The notes under the pieces are model-generated. The model was not told where the DNA came from. It worked only from the letters and a program-made list of their open reading frames with translations, and searched no databases. Shown piece after piece: positions 1-10,926 of a DNA stretch of 64,000 nt; the first letter of the stretch is position 1; each line of letters begins with the position of its first letter. The DNA is taken from assembly GCA_029834535.1 (NCBI GenBank), contig JAQMWT010000407.1, positions 62,001 to 126,000 on the forward strand. Reading direction: 5' to 3'. Both the position numbers and the translations under genes were made by a program. This DNA is from Chrysophaeum taylorii (lineage: Eukaryota > Sar > Pelagophyceae > Pelagomonadales > Pelagomonadaceae).

Positions 1-441
1 ACCGAGTGTTGTTGTCTTCTAGATTTCGCCGCTGCTCAAACCGGAGACAACTAACTATCGCCTCCGTTGCGCTATTAAGAGCGAGGTCCTGCTTGCCGAC
101 GTGGCGGTGCATCACGTAAAAAAACGCGACAAAGCTCTTCACGCGGCGACCATCCATCCATCCATCCATCCATCCATCAGAAGCGTCGCCGATCTCGAAT
201 CCCAACACCATCCGCAAGCCGCAGTACCTGAACTACAGCGCCGCGTGATTCGATTCGGAGGGCGTATAAAAAAAATATCAGTAGGGTCGTCCTTGGTCGC
301 GAAGCTCTCGCTCTGGAGTTTGTTTTAACGAAGTTTTTAAAACTGCTTACATTTCGCATTACAGTAAGTACTGTAGGCGGCGGCTCCTAGCAACTCGACG
401 ACCTTCGCCTTTCTGATAGAAAACACACCATCGTATAAACG

Positions 442-472
<31 letters not shown>

Positions 473-1498
473 CAGCTTATTATTCTTCTTCTCGCTTTAT
501 TTATTTATATCGAGAGTCGAATTGCATGATGTCAACACCGGGTGAACAGACGACCAAGGCGACTCGCGAGTGCTGTCAGTATGCTTGAGCGCGGACGGGC
601 CGCACGCATGCAACGGGCTGCGGGCTGCAAGAAGGAAGGACCTTCTCGTCAATCACGTTGCTTCTTCACCCGCGCTGTTTGTTTGTTCGAGCTAAGCTCA
701 TCGAAAGAAACTCGAACCTCGACTGTTGTTCGATGTGGCCCTGTTCAGTTACCATCGTCGTAAGAACGCGCGCTCGCCGGACCCCTGTCCGTGCCATGGA
801 GCGCGGTGGGAAGAAGACCTCCCTTGCGTCTGTCTGCAGCAGCTTTTTTTTTGGGAGAGAGATAGAAAATTCCATTTAGGGTTAGGACCCTCCCCCTTTA
901 TCTCACGCTCACGCTAAACAACCCAAAAATCGGTGCTTACGACACACAGGGCGCAATAAGAGTGGCACTACCACTCACTGGCACCATTCTCTACCAAATG
1001 CACAGCGATTTTTACTGTTCTCTAGTTTGCCACAATAATCATAATAATAGGCTGCCCGAACTGCGTTTCAAAACTTGCCTTACGGGATGATGAAGAATAT
1101 CATCTAGTAGAGATGGGGCACTCGGGCGGGCGCTATATATTTATGAGAGTAGATCAGGACAACCAGCTACTATATCGCAGGCGAAAGAAAGCAGGACGAA
1201 ATCGGAATTGAATCACGTCGACCGTGATGATGTCGGGAGGATGACTACCTTGCTCTATCTATGGCAACCGATTGTGCCGGAGGTACGACGCTCGTTCGAC
1301 AAACGTGGCAGCAGCCGAGTCGGCGGTGGTGACGCGCTGGCATCAAACGGGCCCGTAGGTCCGTCCGCACTCCCGCGATTTTTTTTCTAGCCTCGTTCGT
1401 ATTATTATTATTATTATTAAAGCACAACAAGCGCGCGCGCGCGCGCGCGCTCATCGCTCGAAAACAACAACAACAATAACAAGTAGTAGTTCCCACAG
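1..1498. other. Gene-free left flank with microsatellites
   Basis: No coding region can be supported here. Visible simple repeats are ATCC units near 149-180, an AG run near 441-472, ATT units near 1399-1419 and an alternating GC run near 1430-1450, about 50 bases beyond the 3' end of the minus-strand transporter gene. The rest is unremarkable mixed sequence and no tRNA or transposon end was recognised. Confidence 0.6.
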
Positions 1499-3742
1499 TC
1501 AAATGTCGTGAGGCTGGGGTGGCTGGATCTTCTCTTCTTCTTGTTGGGTTTCCACCTGGGCGCGCCACATGGCCGCGTATTCCCCGTCGAGAGCGAGGAG
1601 GGTGGGGTGGGTGCCGTATTCGAGGACGCCCCCCCCTTTGAGCACGAGGATGTTGTCGCAGTTCCGGATCGAGCCGAGGCGGTGCGCGATGGTGAGGGAG
1701 GTCCGCGCCTTGGCGAGGTCCGAGAGGGCCGCCTGGATGGAGCGCTCGGTCTTGGAGTCGAGGGCGGAGGTCGCCTCGTCGAAGAGGCAGATCGGGGGAT
1801 TTTTGACGAAGAGGCGGGCGATGGCGACGCGCTGCTTTTCGCCGCCCGAGAGCTTGAGGCCGCGCTCTCCGACGAGAGTTTCGTAGCCATCCGGGAGCGA
1901 CCGGATGAAGTCGGCGAGGTTGGCTCTCTCGGCGGCGTCCCGGACGTCGCCGGTCCCGCCGCCGTAGGCGACGTTGTAAGCTATGGTGTCGTTGAAGAGG
2001 ACGGTATCCTGGGGCACGACCCCCAGGAGCGTGCGGAGGGATTTTTGGGTGACCTTGCGGACGTCGATACTTCCGACGGACACGGATCCGCCGGAAACGT
2101 CGAAGAAACGGAAGATGAGGCGGCCTATCGTAGATTTGCCCGCGCCCGTGGGGCCGACGATCCCTAGGGAAGCGCCCGGGGCGATCGCGAAGGATACGCC
2201 GTTGAGACACATGTCGCCGCGCTTTGGGTAGCCAAAGAATACGTCCCTAAACTCGACCGCGAGGCCGCCGCCGCGATTTAGGTTGGGGTGCGGGATGGCG
2301 TTTTCGTCGTTCCGCGTTTCTGGCTTCTGAGCCAGCAGCTCGGAGAGATTGCGCAGGTCGACGAGGGCCGTGACGAGGGAATTGTAGACAGTCCCGAGGA
2401 AATTTAAGGGAGAGAACAGGTTGACGACCCACACGTTGATCGCAACGAAGGCCCCTACGGAAGTTCGACCGCGAGATACGGCGCGCGCCGTCAGGATCAA
2501 CGAGCCCGCGAGGCAACCGCAGAGGATGACCTGCTGAATGATGTTGAGGAGGGAAAGCGAAGCCTGCACCGAGACGCTAGATTGTTGGTAGTTTGCGATC
2601 GATTCACCAAATCGCCTCGTTTCGTATTCTTCTGCGGTAAAATATTTGACGGTTTCGAAATTGACGAGCGAATCCACGAGTCTATCGTGCCATTGGTTAT
2701 CCGAGGCGTTCATGCGCGACCGGAACCGTTTTCGCCACAAAGTCAGCTTTATGGTGAGACCAGCATACGACGCAACGCTCCCGAGGATCAGAACGCTGAG
2801 TTCCCAGAGGTCAAAGTGGGTGAAAAACAGGACGCACACGGCCAGAGCTTCGGCGCACGAAGGCACGACGTACAAAACGCCGTACTTCATCAAAGTATCG
2901 CAACCCGATATTCCGCGGTCCATCACTCTAACCACCTCACCCATCTTCTTCGAGAGATACCACTGCAAGCTCAACGAGTGAAGGTGTGCGAACGTGTCCG
3001 TACTGAGGTCGACGAACGCGTACTTCTGCACTCTCAAATACGCCAGGCTCTGGCACTCTTTCAACAGCTTGTTCGCGAACGACAAAGCCGCGTACCCGCC
3101 GATCCACGCGAAGCTCGATCGGTCGTCGAGATGATTGGCGGCTCGCGCCAACAGCAACGGCGCCACAACATTCGCAGCCTTCGAGAGAGAAACAAACCCT
3201 AGCGTCGAGACGACCGATACCCGTCCGGTCGCCGACCGCGGCCAAAAATACGGTTTCAACAGCCACACGAGGCGCCGCAGGGACAAGGATCCATGCGTTC
3301 TTGTCGTCGTACCTTCCTCCTCCACCAGAGGCGCTTCGTAATCGCGCAACAACGGACCGCTCTTGCGCCGTCTCGCGCCGCTTACCGTAGCGACTTGAGC
3401 CGCCGACAGAACCAACGCCGAGCACACCGCGAACCACAGCGTCCCACTCAAGTGCCCGCGGAGCGCCGTCTTCACCACCAGATACGCGCCGCCCAAACCC
3501 CCCGAAACAGCCCCGACCCGCGGCACCGCCACGCTCAACAACGCGAGCAACCCGGACAAGATCAACGCGTCATCAATGCGACCCGCGTACTGCGGCCCGT
3601 CGAGCGACGACTCGCGCGCACCCAACGAAATCACGTCCACCACAAAAATCATCACGCCCAACACCCGCACCGCGTCGACACCCCGCTTGCTTCGCCCCTC
3701 CATCCTTGATGATGACGCTTCTTCAATCGACAGCTCTTCCAT
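1499..3742 (-). CDS. ABC half transporter, ABCB6/HMT1-ATM1 type
   Basis: A 747-residue half-size ABC exporter. An N-terminal block of hydrophobic segments (about residues 1-150, like the TMD0 of ABCB6/HMT1) precedes the six-helix exporter domain (about 165-460) and one nucleotide-binding domain (about 500-735). Walker A is GPTGAGKST near residue 528, the signature is LSGGEKQR near 630, Walker B and D-loop are CLFDEATSALD near 650-661, and the switch histidine lies in IAHRL. Family members move heme, porphyrins, glutathione or phytochelatin-metal conjugates across mitochondrial, vacuolar or other endomembranes as homodimers; the substrate here is not evident. I chose the ATG at 3742 because the 135 codons upstream in frame (to 4147) are low-complexity, overlap other repeat-like sequence and do not resemble the family. 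All catalytic motifs are intact and no intron is needed. Confidence 0.88.
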   Translation of the reverse strand: MEELSIEEASSSRMEGRSKRGVDAVRVLGVMIFVVDVISLGARESSLDGPQYAGRIDDALILSGLLALLSVAVPRVGAVSGGLGGAYLVVKTALRGHLSGTLWFAVCSALVLSAAQVATVSGARRRKSGPLLRDYEAPLVEEEGTTTRTHGSLSLRRLVWLLKPYFWPRSATGRVSVVSTLGFVSLSKAANVVAPLLLARAANHLDDRSSFAWIGGYAALSFANKLLKECQSLAYLRVQKYAFVDLSTDTFAHLHSLSLQWYLSKKMGEVVRVMDRGISGCDTLMKYGVLYVVPSCAEALAVCVLFFTHFDLWELSVLILGSVASYAGLTIKLTLWRKRFRSRMNASDNQWHDRLVDSLVNFETVKYFTAEEYETRRFGESIANYQQSSVSVQASLSLLNIIQQVILCGCLAGSLILTARAVSRGRTSVGAFVAINVWVVNLFSPLNFLGTVYNSLVTALVDLRNLSELLAQKPETRNDENAIPHPNLNRGGGLAVEFRDVFFGYPKRGDMCLNGVSFAIAPGASLGIVGPTGAGKSTIGRLIFRFFDVSGGSVSVGSIDVRKVTQKSLRTLLGVVPQDTVLFNDTIAYNVAYGGGTGDVRDAAERANLADFIRSLPDGYETLVGERGLKLSGGEKQRVAIARLFVKNPPICLFDEATSALDSKTERSIQAALSDLAKARTSLTIAHRLGSIRNCDNILVLKGGGVLEYGTHPTLLALDGEYAAMWRAQVETQQEEEKIQPPQPHDI

Positions 3743-3841
3743 CGTTTTTGGAGAGAGGGGAGGGGGCTTCTGCTTACAACAATAATTCCAGTTGGGGGGG
3801 TCGTAGCACTTTTTCTTTTCGCAATCGACGACGACGACGAC

Positions 3842-4105
3842 GACAGGAGCATCATCTCGGAGGCCGCCCTCGTCGACGCGCTGGCTCCTCAGGAGGAGCG
3901 CATCACAACGCAGACTCTTGTCGAAATCTCGAAACTCTTGGCACGGGAGCTCGTGCAGATGATGGTGCCCTTGCAGGCAGCACAGACAGGCTGCGATCCT
4001 AAGATCGAGGGGAGTGGCGTGGGGCCACGTGCGACTGGAACCGACGAGGAGCTGAAGGAGTTTGTCGCGCTTGGTGCCATCGCGTGGTTCCTTGGCCGCT
4101 ACTAG
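3842..4105 (+). pseudogene. Orphan open frame, C-terminal fragment
   Basis: An 87-codon frame without an ATG that ends at TAG. It follows a (GAC)n Asp run, and its composition looks protein-like: an amphipathic stretch with Leu/Val/Ile spacing, then EELKEFVALGAIAWFLGRY at the C-terminus. It begins about 100 bp upstream of the transporter start, on the other strand. I do not recognise the family. It may be the last exon or the truncated tail of a mobile-element protein. A partly duplicated stretch follows (about 4186-4240 against 4270-4320). Confidence 0.3.
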
Positions 4106-4299
4106 CGTCTCGAGCGTCGCGTTTGCGCGCTTGCCAATCGTCTCCAAGTCAAAGCGCGAACTATCCGTGGGGTAGGTGGACGTGCTCTAACGCACCTCGT
4201 GGCGGCCATCTCGAGGTCTTATAATCGGCGCGTGCCAACAGCTGTCTCTGAAATGAAATGAAATGAAATCACGTCCTCCAGAGCATTCGTGGCTGCCGT

Positions 4300-5640
4300 C
4301 TCGAAGTCCTCCAGTTGGCACGCGCGACGGGCGTCCGCGTTTGTAATACTAAGGACCGCCCATTCGTCCGGGGGCACCTAGTATTTCGAGCTGGACGAGG
4401 TCTGACGGGCCACGGCAGCCTTGGAACCACACTAAAAGTTGTTCGGCATGCTCTACATGATGGTGCTAGCCTCGAGACTGAAAAGCCGCCGGCGCAAAGG
4501 AACCACTCCGCTGGGTCCAGCGAGCTTCGAAATGCCGTGTGGTACACGAGGGGGAAACTCAAAATAGTCGGCCTTATCGGGGTTCGTGCGCTGAGAAGCG
4601 CCGTTGTCGACGGTGTCCGCGGGCCCGTCGACATCGACGTCGGCACCCGCCTCGCGCTCGGCTCTGCCCATCTTCATCTCGCTAGGTTTCTTCTTCTTCT
4701 TCTTCTTCTTCGAGTCGAGTCGAGGCAGGTCTTGCGCGTGATGAGACGGCTGGCGTCGTAAGGCTCAACGCCGCTGCGAAGATCCTCGCAGACAGACGAA
4801 GCTGTTCTCGCATTGCATCCAGGCGCCCAGAAACTCCGCTTAGGCCGGTCCTGCTTGGCGCGTCTCTGGGCATGGGGCCTCAGCGCGCTGGATGGCGCTT
4901 GGCCTCGTCCTCCTGGGCACGGGTCTGTGGGCTTTGTTGGCTTGCCCAGGAGTCCCGACGGCTAGGAGGCCAAACCGCTTGGAGTTAAGGTGCTCAACCT
5001 TCGCCTTGGGCACGCCCGATAATGACGTTATGGCCAGGTCGACCTCGTCTATCTTGCTGACCGGTGGCGGAGCGTACGTGATGAACTTGGGCCGATCGGC
5101 GTTGCCCGGCGCCAGGTGAGCTTATTATTCGAGCGCCAGCGCGTATAGAAATATAAGACAGCGTGTAAGGGTACACTTTGCCGCAGAGGATCTTGTAGGC
5201 GGCGTAGTTGAAGCTAACGTTGTGCGCGCGGCCACCCTCGTGGCTCTGGACCCGCCGCCGCGTCAGTAAGCTCTGGCGCACCTTGATTTCCTTTTTCTTT
5301 ACAGACGGAATCATAAAGAGCACCCAGCGTACCCGAGCCTTCTTTTCGATCTCCGAAAGACGTCACACGTTAAGCTCGGCGTCCTCCTGGATGGCCACTC
5401 GCTACTTGAGCCGAGTCCTGGATCCGTTTCACCACGGTGATGACGCCCTGGCACTCCTGGTCAAGAGCATCGAGATTCGGCCGGACGCCTTTCTACGCGT
5501 GATGGCTGTTGCGAAGATGTACTGCGCACGGGGGCCGCTTCTTCTCAGTCGCCGTCTTCGCTTGAACCTGCGCGTAGGCTTTGCCATCGTCGCCCGGCGC
5601 TTCTCCCGCGCACTTGACTTGGGGGCTTAGGGTCCAGCTT
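4300..5640 (-). pseudogene. Decayed protein-coding stretch, family unknown
   Basis: Several protein-like minus-strand segments lie in different frames: about 5324-5450 (includes DALDQECQGVITVVKRIQDS), 5000-5370 (SEIEKKARVRWVLFMIPSVK), 4682-4873 (ends in a Glu run encoded by a TTC repeat) and 4453-4677 (an acidic, Pro-rich stretch). Read in order they suggest one protein of some 400 residues broken by several frame changes and stops. No catalytic signature was recognised, and an old transposon protein is the simplest guess. Nothing suggests that it is expressed. Confidence 0.3.
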
Positions 5641-6654
5641 CTTTGGCGCCATCGATGGCGCCATCGCCTTGGCGAGCGGGCTCCGCCTTTGTAAATCGGG
5701 CATCGCCCGCACTTAGGAGAGAGGGGGGCATCGTTTTGAGAACTCTGGCAAAGCCACAAAATTAAAATCCAGAAGTTCGTTCGCACGCGCGATCAAATAG
5801 AAACGAAGAAGAAGGATTGCTAAAGAACCGCCAAGTCAGGGTGGGCTTCGCTGCGCGACAACAAGGACAGCTGTCGGATTTGTCGGAGTTTCACGCTGAA
5901 TGAAGCAGCACCATACGTCGTCGTCGCCGCCGCACGAGTTGATTGATTGCGCCGGATTCGCAGCAAACTTGCACGAGTTTTCGCTTTAACAAGTGCTTTC
6001 GGGCACCATGTCAGGATAAACAAGTGGAGGAGGATGTTCAAGAGCCAACTTATTTTATCGGCTGTGTTTCTCCTTCACGAAAGTTCTGTTTCGACACGCA
6101 ACACAACAGGAGCAGCGTCAGAGTTTCGTCGTAACGGGCGTCGCAGTCCGGCATTCTGCCGTCAGCAGACACCAGACAAAACCATGCGTGTTTCGTGATG
6201 GTCGATGATGAGACTGATCCTTCGGTATGATAGCAAGACTCATCACATGGCGCAAGGGCGCTGATGAAACATGGAAGTGGGAACCTCGGCGCGTAAATAA
6301 ATTAACAGTCCGTCTTTTTGATGACGACTGACTGACTCAATCAACCCCGGTGCAAGAGCGCATCATAGCAGGTATTTGATTGTTTGTTTGTCATCCTCGA
6401 AATTAAAAAAAAAGCCGAGATGCGTTTGTTCGTGCCGATGATGATCGTGACGGACTTCGCAGCAGCAGCAGCAGCTCTCAGAATTTTTATTAATCCATCA
6501 ATCGACCGACAGGCGGCGTCGTCGTCGACTCAAAAGAAGCGACATAACTAACCCACACGATCATAAATGAGGTAAATGAATCGATCGCCGCTGAGAGGAG
6601 TTCGCAACGCTCGTGTTGGTGAGAGCACGCAGGCGCCGTCCGTGGATGATAATA
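5641..6654. other. Gene-free stretch
   Basis: No supportable gene. It holds short frames only, an AGC run near 6462-6478, and A-rich and AAT-rich patches near 6400 and 6648. Confidence 0.5.
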
Positions 6655-7157
6655 ATAATAAGGGATCGGTCAAGTTTGGTCAAAAAGTTTGGTGAATTTC
6701 TTTCATGTTTGCTCGATTTTGATGTATGATTAAGGAAAAATTCACATGTGTGGTCACTTTCCATAGAAGTTTGGTCAGTTAAGTTTGGTCACTACGTAGT
6801 TGCATTAAGTTTGATCAATCATCCCTTAAAGTTTGATTAATTTCCTTGTAAGTTTGGTCAACAAGTTTGATCACTACTCCTCAAACTTCCACAGTATTGA
6901 CCAAACTTCGGCTTTTAAAATCAAACTTAAGAGGGCTTTTCAAGGGGGCGCGTGAGCGCTTTTGGTGCGAAAATGCTTTAAAAACGAGAGCTAGGTGCTG
7001 CAGCCACGCAGAATCTACCGTCGCGTTACACGCGCGGCATGGGCACCCCCCTATGACCGCCTTAGAAGGAGGTCCATCCTAAGACAGCGCGGCGATACGC
7101 AAGGAGAGCGGGTAGCGACGCGCGGCCCCGAGAGCAGATTCCCACGGCTTGGCGTAT

Positions 7158-7545
7158 TTAAGCTGGGCCCATTCTCGTACCTTCCATCGTTCGTAGAAGC
7201 CAGCCAAACCGCGACTCACCACGGTGGTGTTGCCGTGGTCGTGCGTCATTCTTCAACAACAAGCGGACATCGGACACCAGACTTACATGGTCTGCGTGAG
7301 ACGGATCACCCCATTCTGCATCCCAAAACTCGAGAGGGAGCGCGTCTTTGATAATCGACTCGGGGTCGAGAACGCGAAACTCGACGACCTCGAGAAACTG
7401 CGCGAGCACCGCCCCAGGAGCACCCAAACATTGTAGTCCCACACTTGTGCGGGGCCGTACAGGACCACGTTCAGGAGTTCCTCATCGTCGCGTACCCGAT
7501 CCGGAGTTAGCTGTCCAGCTTGATCATGGGACGGCAACGCGAGCA
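7158..7545 (-). pseudogene. Broken open frame inside the motif-bounded element
   Basis: Two overlapping minus-strand frames read as parts of one protein: about 7430-7545 (contains LLNVVLYGPAQVWDYNVW) and 7158-7440 (contains FLEVVEFRVLDPES and LPLEFWDAEWGDPSHADHV). A frame change near 7430 joins them. Composition is protein-like but no family was recognised; a transposase remnant is the likeliest explanation given the flanking motif clusters. Confidence 0.3.
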
Positions 7546-8098
7546 CGTGCCGTTACGCCAGCATAAACAACTCGCACGTCCGTAATTGAACACCTCCTTA
7601 TCATCCTCCTCCTCGCGCATCTCGACAACCCCTCCCTGCCGCAAGATCTCCCGCTGCTGCTGCACCGTCGAACACTGTACGAGAAAGTCGGCAAATACAA
7701 GCTGCGGCGCGAAGGGATGTCAAGACGTCGACAGCCTCGCTCTGGAAGATCGCTGACACCAACCCTGTAATTCTAACCCAGTCATCAGTACGAGTCTAAA
7801 ATATGACAAGTTTGATGTGATTGTTCGAAATTTGATCACACCAAATTGAAAGCCACCAAGTTTGCCCATACACACGCATCAACACGCGAATACTCACAGA
7901 ACAACATCCACAAACAAGGTCTGCGTAAGACAACGCTGATACCACGCTGTTTCGTCACCCAAGATTATTCGGATGCGCCTTATTAGTTCGATGTTTAGGA
8001 CAGACTACAGCGAACGATCCCGGTTCGTCATCTCGTGCCTTTAGCGGATGACATTGTTGCAGATGTCTATCAAACGCATGTGCCGAGAAGAGCCGCCT

Positions 8099-8600
8099 GA
8101 CTGACTAACTAACTAACTAACTTCAGACGTCTCCCGAGCATGGGAGCCAGGCCGTACCGGCAGGAGCCGGTACGGAATCACAGAGGAAAATCACGCAGTT
8201 GGGGCAGAGGCGAGGGACGAGGACGGACTTGTTGATGGTGGACCGCCACTGCGCGCGGTCTTGTGCGAGGTCGTGCAAAAGCGTCGCAGGCCGCGGACGT
8301 GTTGGTCCATGAACAATCGACCTGTCCGTCGCGTTCTGCCCAACCGAGCGAACCCCATCCCAGCGCGGACTTTCCGGGTGCTAACCGGCCAGCGAGCCGC
8401 CTGACTTGCCCTCCATAAAGCCCTTGATGAGGACCGACACGGCCTCGCAGAAGTGCTTCGCGCGATAGCTGGATCTTTGTCGGCAAGAAGGTTCGGAGCA
8501 GGTGTGCCTTTTAGCACACGTGACTGTATTGCCTACTTGCACATCACAACGAGCAGCACGCACATAAAAGCTGCATCTTGCATATAGCACTTGAACGACA
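8099..8600 (-). repeat. Copy of a repeat family with a (TTAG)n tail
   Basis: Starts on the plus strand with CTAA units followed by CTTCAGACGTCTCCCGAGCA. The first 90 bases closely match the ends at 32150-32290 and 33326-33466. Read on the minus strand, a protein-like tail (contains DLAQDRAQWRSTINKSVL) precedes this end, and the element finishes in (GTTA)n. A 3' end in a short tandem repeat recalls some LINE-type retroposons, but no reverse-transcriptase motif was found, so the class is open. Confidence 0.4.
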
Positions 8601-9259
8601 GCGCTGTCGCGCTGTAGACCATGTTGTACGCGCCGTCAACTTGTGTGACTGCTGCAAGTCGGCCTCGAGAACACACATGCTGAACTTGGCATCTTGGTTA
8701 GATAGAGTAAAGTGGTGCCTCGTATTTGCGCGCTCTGAGCTGCGACAGCGTACTCGGCGATCTCTCACAGTCGTTTACCTTCGTCTGGGCACGCGACTTC
8801 TTGTTTTCTTTCTCGGCGTCGTGGTCAACCGACGTCGGCGTGTTACCACCACGCTCCCGCTCGACCTGAGCGACGAAACCCGCATCGATACCGTGTTCGT
8901 TTCGAAGTCGAAGGACGCTCCGGAGTCTCAGTGCGACGTGCAGAACCGCTGAAAGCTTGATCACGGCGGGCCTTGTTTTGTCAGCGAACAGTATGTTTGC
9001 TCTCTAAGAGTACAAGTTTAGTCAGCCAAGATACGGATTGACTAAACTTAAGTGACCAAACTTGTTGAGGGTTTACGGTGACCAAACATACATGGTGGTT
9101 GGAAACTTGACTTTTCCCTAATAATAATAATAACTCTTCATTGGCATTATTTTTTTTGGGGGGGGGAGGAAAAACACTACTGCTAGGCAAATAATTAAAT
9201 AAGGACTATTATACTGACGACGACGAACTTTTAATAATCCGTTGTTGAGAGAAATAAGA

Positions 9260-10888
9260 ATGTTGAAAATGGCGTTGTTGTTCTTCTTCTTCTTCTTCGT
9301 AATTATGGCGGCGGCTTGGGTCGACAAGTACGAGATGCTGTCCCGGGCGTACGAGGCATCCCCTGACGACCGGAGTATCGCGTTGAAGTTTGGGTACTAC
9401 CTCGAGCAACGTGACCTTGCCCTCGAAGCTGCGGAGGTGCTCGGGGGATATAGAAATAGAAAAAGTGACGACGACGCTGGTCTTCGGATCGCTGCGGCGT
9501 CGCTGTGCCCCCCGCATTCAAAAAACGCGAGCCGGGTGAAAGGACGGTACGCGGAGCTTTTGGGGCGGCTCGAAAGTTTGCGGGTCGAGGAGTCGGGGCT
9601 GGAACCGAGCGAGCTGGTCGGGTCGATGCCGATCTCTTGGCCGTACCTCGGGTATTCGGTCGCGCCCCTCATGTCGCGGCTCGCAGCTTTGTACCGGAAC
9701 GCGACGACGACAAGGGGTGTTGCACCAAGAGCTCGAAGGAGAGCGCGGGCCGTCGGGCCGAAGATTGGCGTCGTCGCCGAGCTCGGCCTGAACACGTCGC
9801 CGGGTATGTTGTTCGAGAAGGTGTTTTTGGGGCTGTGCGGGAGGTTCGAGACGTATATTATCGCTCCCACAACCCTCGATACGCCTTTCTTGAATATCGC
9901 GCGGCGCGCCGCGATAGCCGTCGACGCCGTTCCGAGCGACTTGGACGTTCTCGTATATCTCGCGCTCGGCCTCTCTAGCGCGACCTGGACGCTCGCGATG
10001 TCGCGCCTCGCGCCAGTTCAGATCGTTTTTGGCCACGGCCATCCCATCACCTCTGGCCTCGACACGGTCGACTATTTCGTGAGTTCGGTTGAATTTCAGC
10101 GCGCGCGTTACGCGGGCGACGACCGAGACGAAGACGAGCCTCGCAACCCCGACGAATACGACGCGGCGGCGGCTCGAGCCGCGGGCATCGATGTCGTCGC
10201 GCCGGTGGAGGCGGTGGGTCCCCGATGCCGCGACGGCCTCCAGGCCTACGCCGAGCAGCTTGTCCTGTTCGACTCGAGGACGATCGGAATCGAACCTCCG
10301 GCGGTCGTATCGCGCGTCGAGCCGCCCAGGACCGATTCCCCGGTCTTCGCATGCCTCCAGCACTCGAAGAAATTTCATCCCGACTTTGATTTGGTCCTCC
10401 GGGCGGTTTTGGAAGCGGTTCCCGACGCGAAAATTCTCGTTCTGGAGGGCACGCGTCGCGCTCATTTGGAAAGATGGACGCTCTCTCTCGGGGAGGCGGT
10501 GGACCGGCTGGTGTTCGTGCCGCGCACCACGCGGTCCGAGATCCTAACCCTCGTCGCCTCGGCGGACGCCTTCCTCGACACCTTTCCCTGGGGCGCTGGT
10601 CTCACCCTCCTCGAATCCCTTGCCGTCTGTACGCCGCCCGTCATCCTTCCCGCCAACACGACCGTCTTGCAACTAGGGCTGGGGCACCTCCGGGCTGCGG
10701 GCCTCGAGGAAGACCTCGTCGCCCGCGACATTCCCCACTTCGCGTCGATCGCTCGACGCCTCGCGACAGACGCGACCTTTCGGATCGCGATGCGACGTCG
10801 CGCGTGCGCGAGCCGGGCCGCAATCTTCGACGAAAAACCAGCAATCGAGGAATGGGCCGCTTTTATCGCGAGGGTCGTCCGGGGATAA
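9260..10888 (+). CDS. GT41-like (OGT/SPINDLY family) glycosyltransferase
   Basis: A 542-residue protein starting at the ATG at 9260; the codons just upstream offer only TTG. It opens with a hydrophobic anchor (LLFFFFFFVIMAAAW), so it is probably membrane-anchored or secretory. A short helical, TPR-like region (about residues 20-120) follows. The C-terminal half matches the O-GlcNAc transferase/SPINDLY catalytic fold: LAPVQIVFGHGHPITSGLDT near residue 250, FACLQHSKKFHPDF near 362, and DAFLDTFPWGAGLTLLESL, the donor-binding Gly/Thr region. The family moves GlcNAc or fucose from nucleotide sugars to Ser/Thr. Unlike animal OGT it lacks a long TPR array, and the secretory-type N-terminus differs from cytosolic OGT. 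The acceptor is unknown. The gene is convergent with the next one, 38 bp away. Confidence 0.72.
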   Translation: MLKMALLFFFFFFVIMAAAWVDKYEMLSRAYEASPDDRSIALKFGYYLEQRDLALEAAEVLGGYRNRKSDDDAGLRIAAASLCPPHSKNASRVKGRYAELLGRLESLRVEESGLEPSELVGSMPISWPYLGYSVAPLMSRLAALYRNATTTRGVAPRARRRARAVGPKIGVVAELGLNTSPGMLFEKVFLGLCGRFETYIIAPTTLDTPFLNIARRAAIAVDAVPSDLDVLVYLALGLSSATWTLAMSRLAPVQIVFGHGHPITSGLDTVDYFVSSVEFQRARYAGDDRDEDEPRNPDEYDAAAARAAGIDVVAPVEAVGPRCRDGLQAYAEQLVLFDSRTIGIEPPAVVSRVEPPRTDSPVFACLQHSKKFHPDFDLVLRAVLEAVPDAKILVLEGTRRAHLERWTLSLGEAVDRLVFVPRTTRSEILTLVASADAFLDTFPWGAGLTLLESLAVCTPPVILPANTTVLQLGLGHLRAAGLEEDLVARDIPHFASIARRLATDATFRIAMRRRACASRAAIFDEKPAIEEWAAFIARVVRG

Positions 10889-10926
10889 GATAAATAGTCT
10901 TATCTCATACTAAAGAAGAAAATGGG

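Larger units (their letters stand above)
6655..9110 (-). mobile_element. Decayed element bounded by AAGTTTGGTCA motif clusters
   Basis: Near 6668-6930 the motif AAGTTTGGTCA and close variants (AAGTTTGATCA) occur about seven times in one orientation and about three times inverted. A smaller group lies at 7800-7860, and near 9000-9110 the motif returns mainly inverted (TGACCAAACTT). Dense subterminal copies of a short motif, inverted between the two ends, are typical of several DNA-transposon superfamilies such as Mutator- or CACTA-like elements. Between the clusters are only broken minus-strand frames (7158-7545, 8200-8960). No clear terminal inverted repeat or target duplication was found, so superfamily and exact ends are unknown. 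Confidence 0.4.

Noticed and set aside
1245-2210. Long antisense and shifted frames across the transporter
   Set aside because: Arg/Pro-rich shadows caused by GC-biased third positions of the real gene.
3743-4147. Open N-terminal extension of the ABC transporter
   Set aside because: In frame but low-complexity, unlike the family, and partly overlapping an opposite-strand frame; the ATG at 3742 gives a normal ABCB6-like length.
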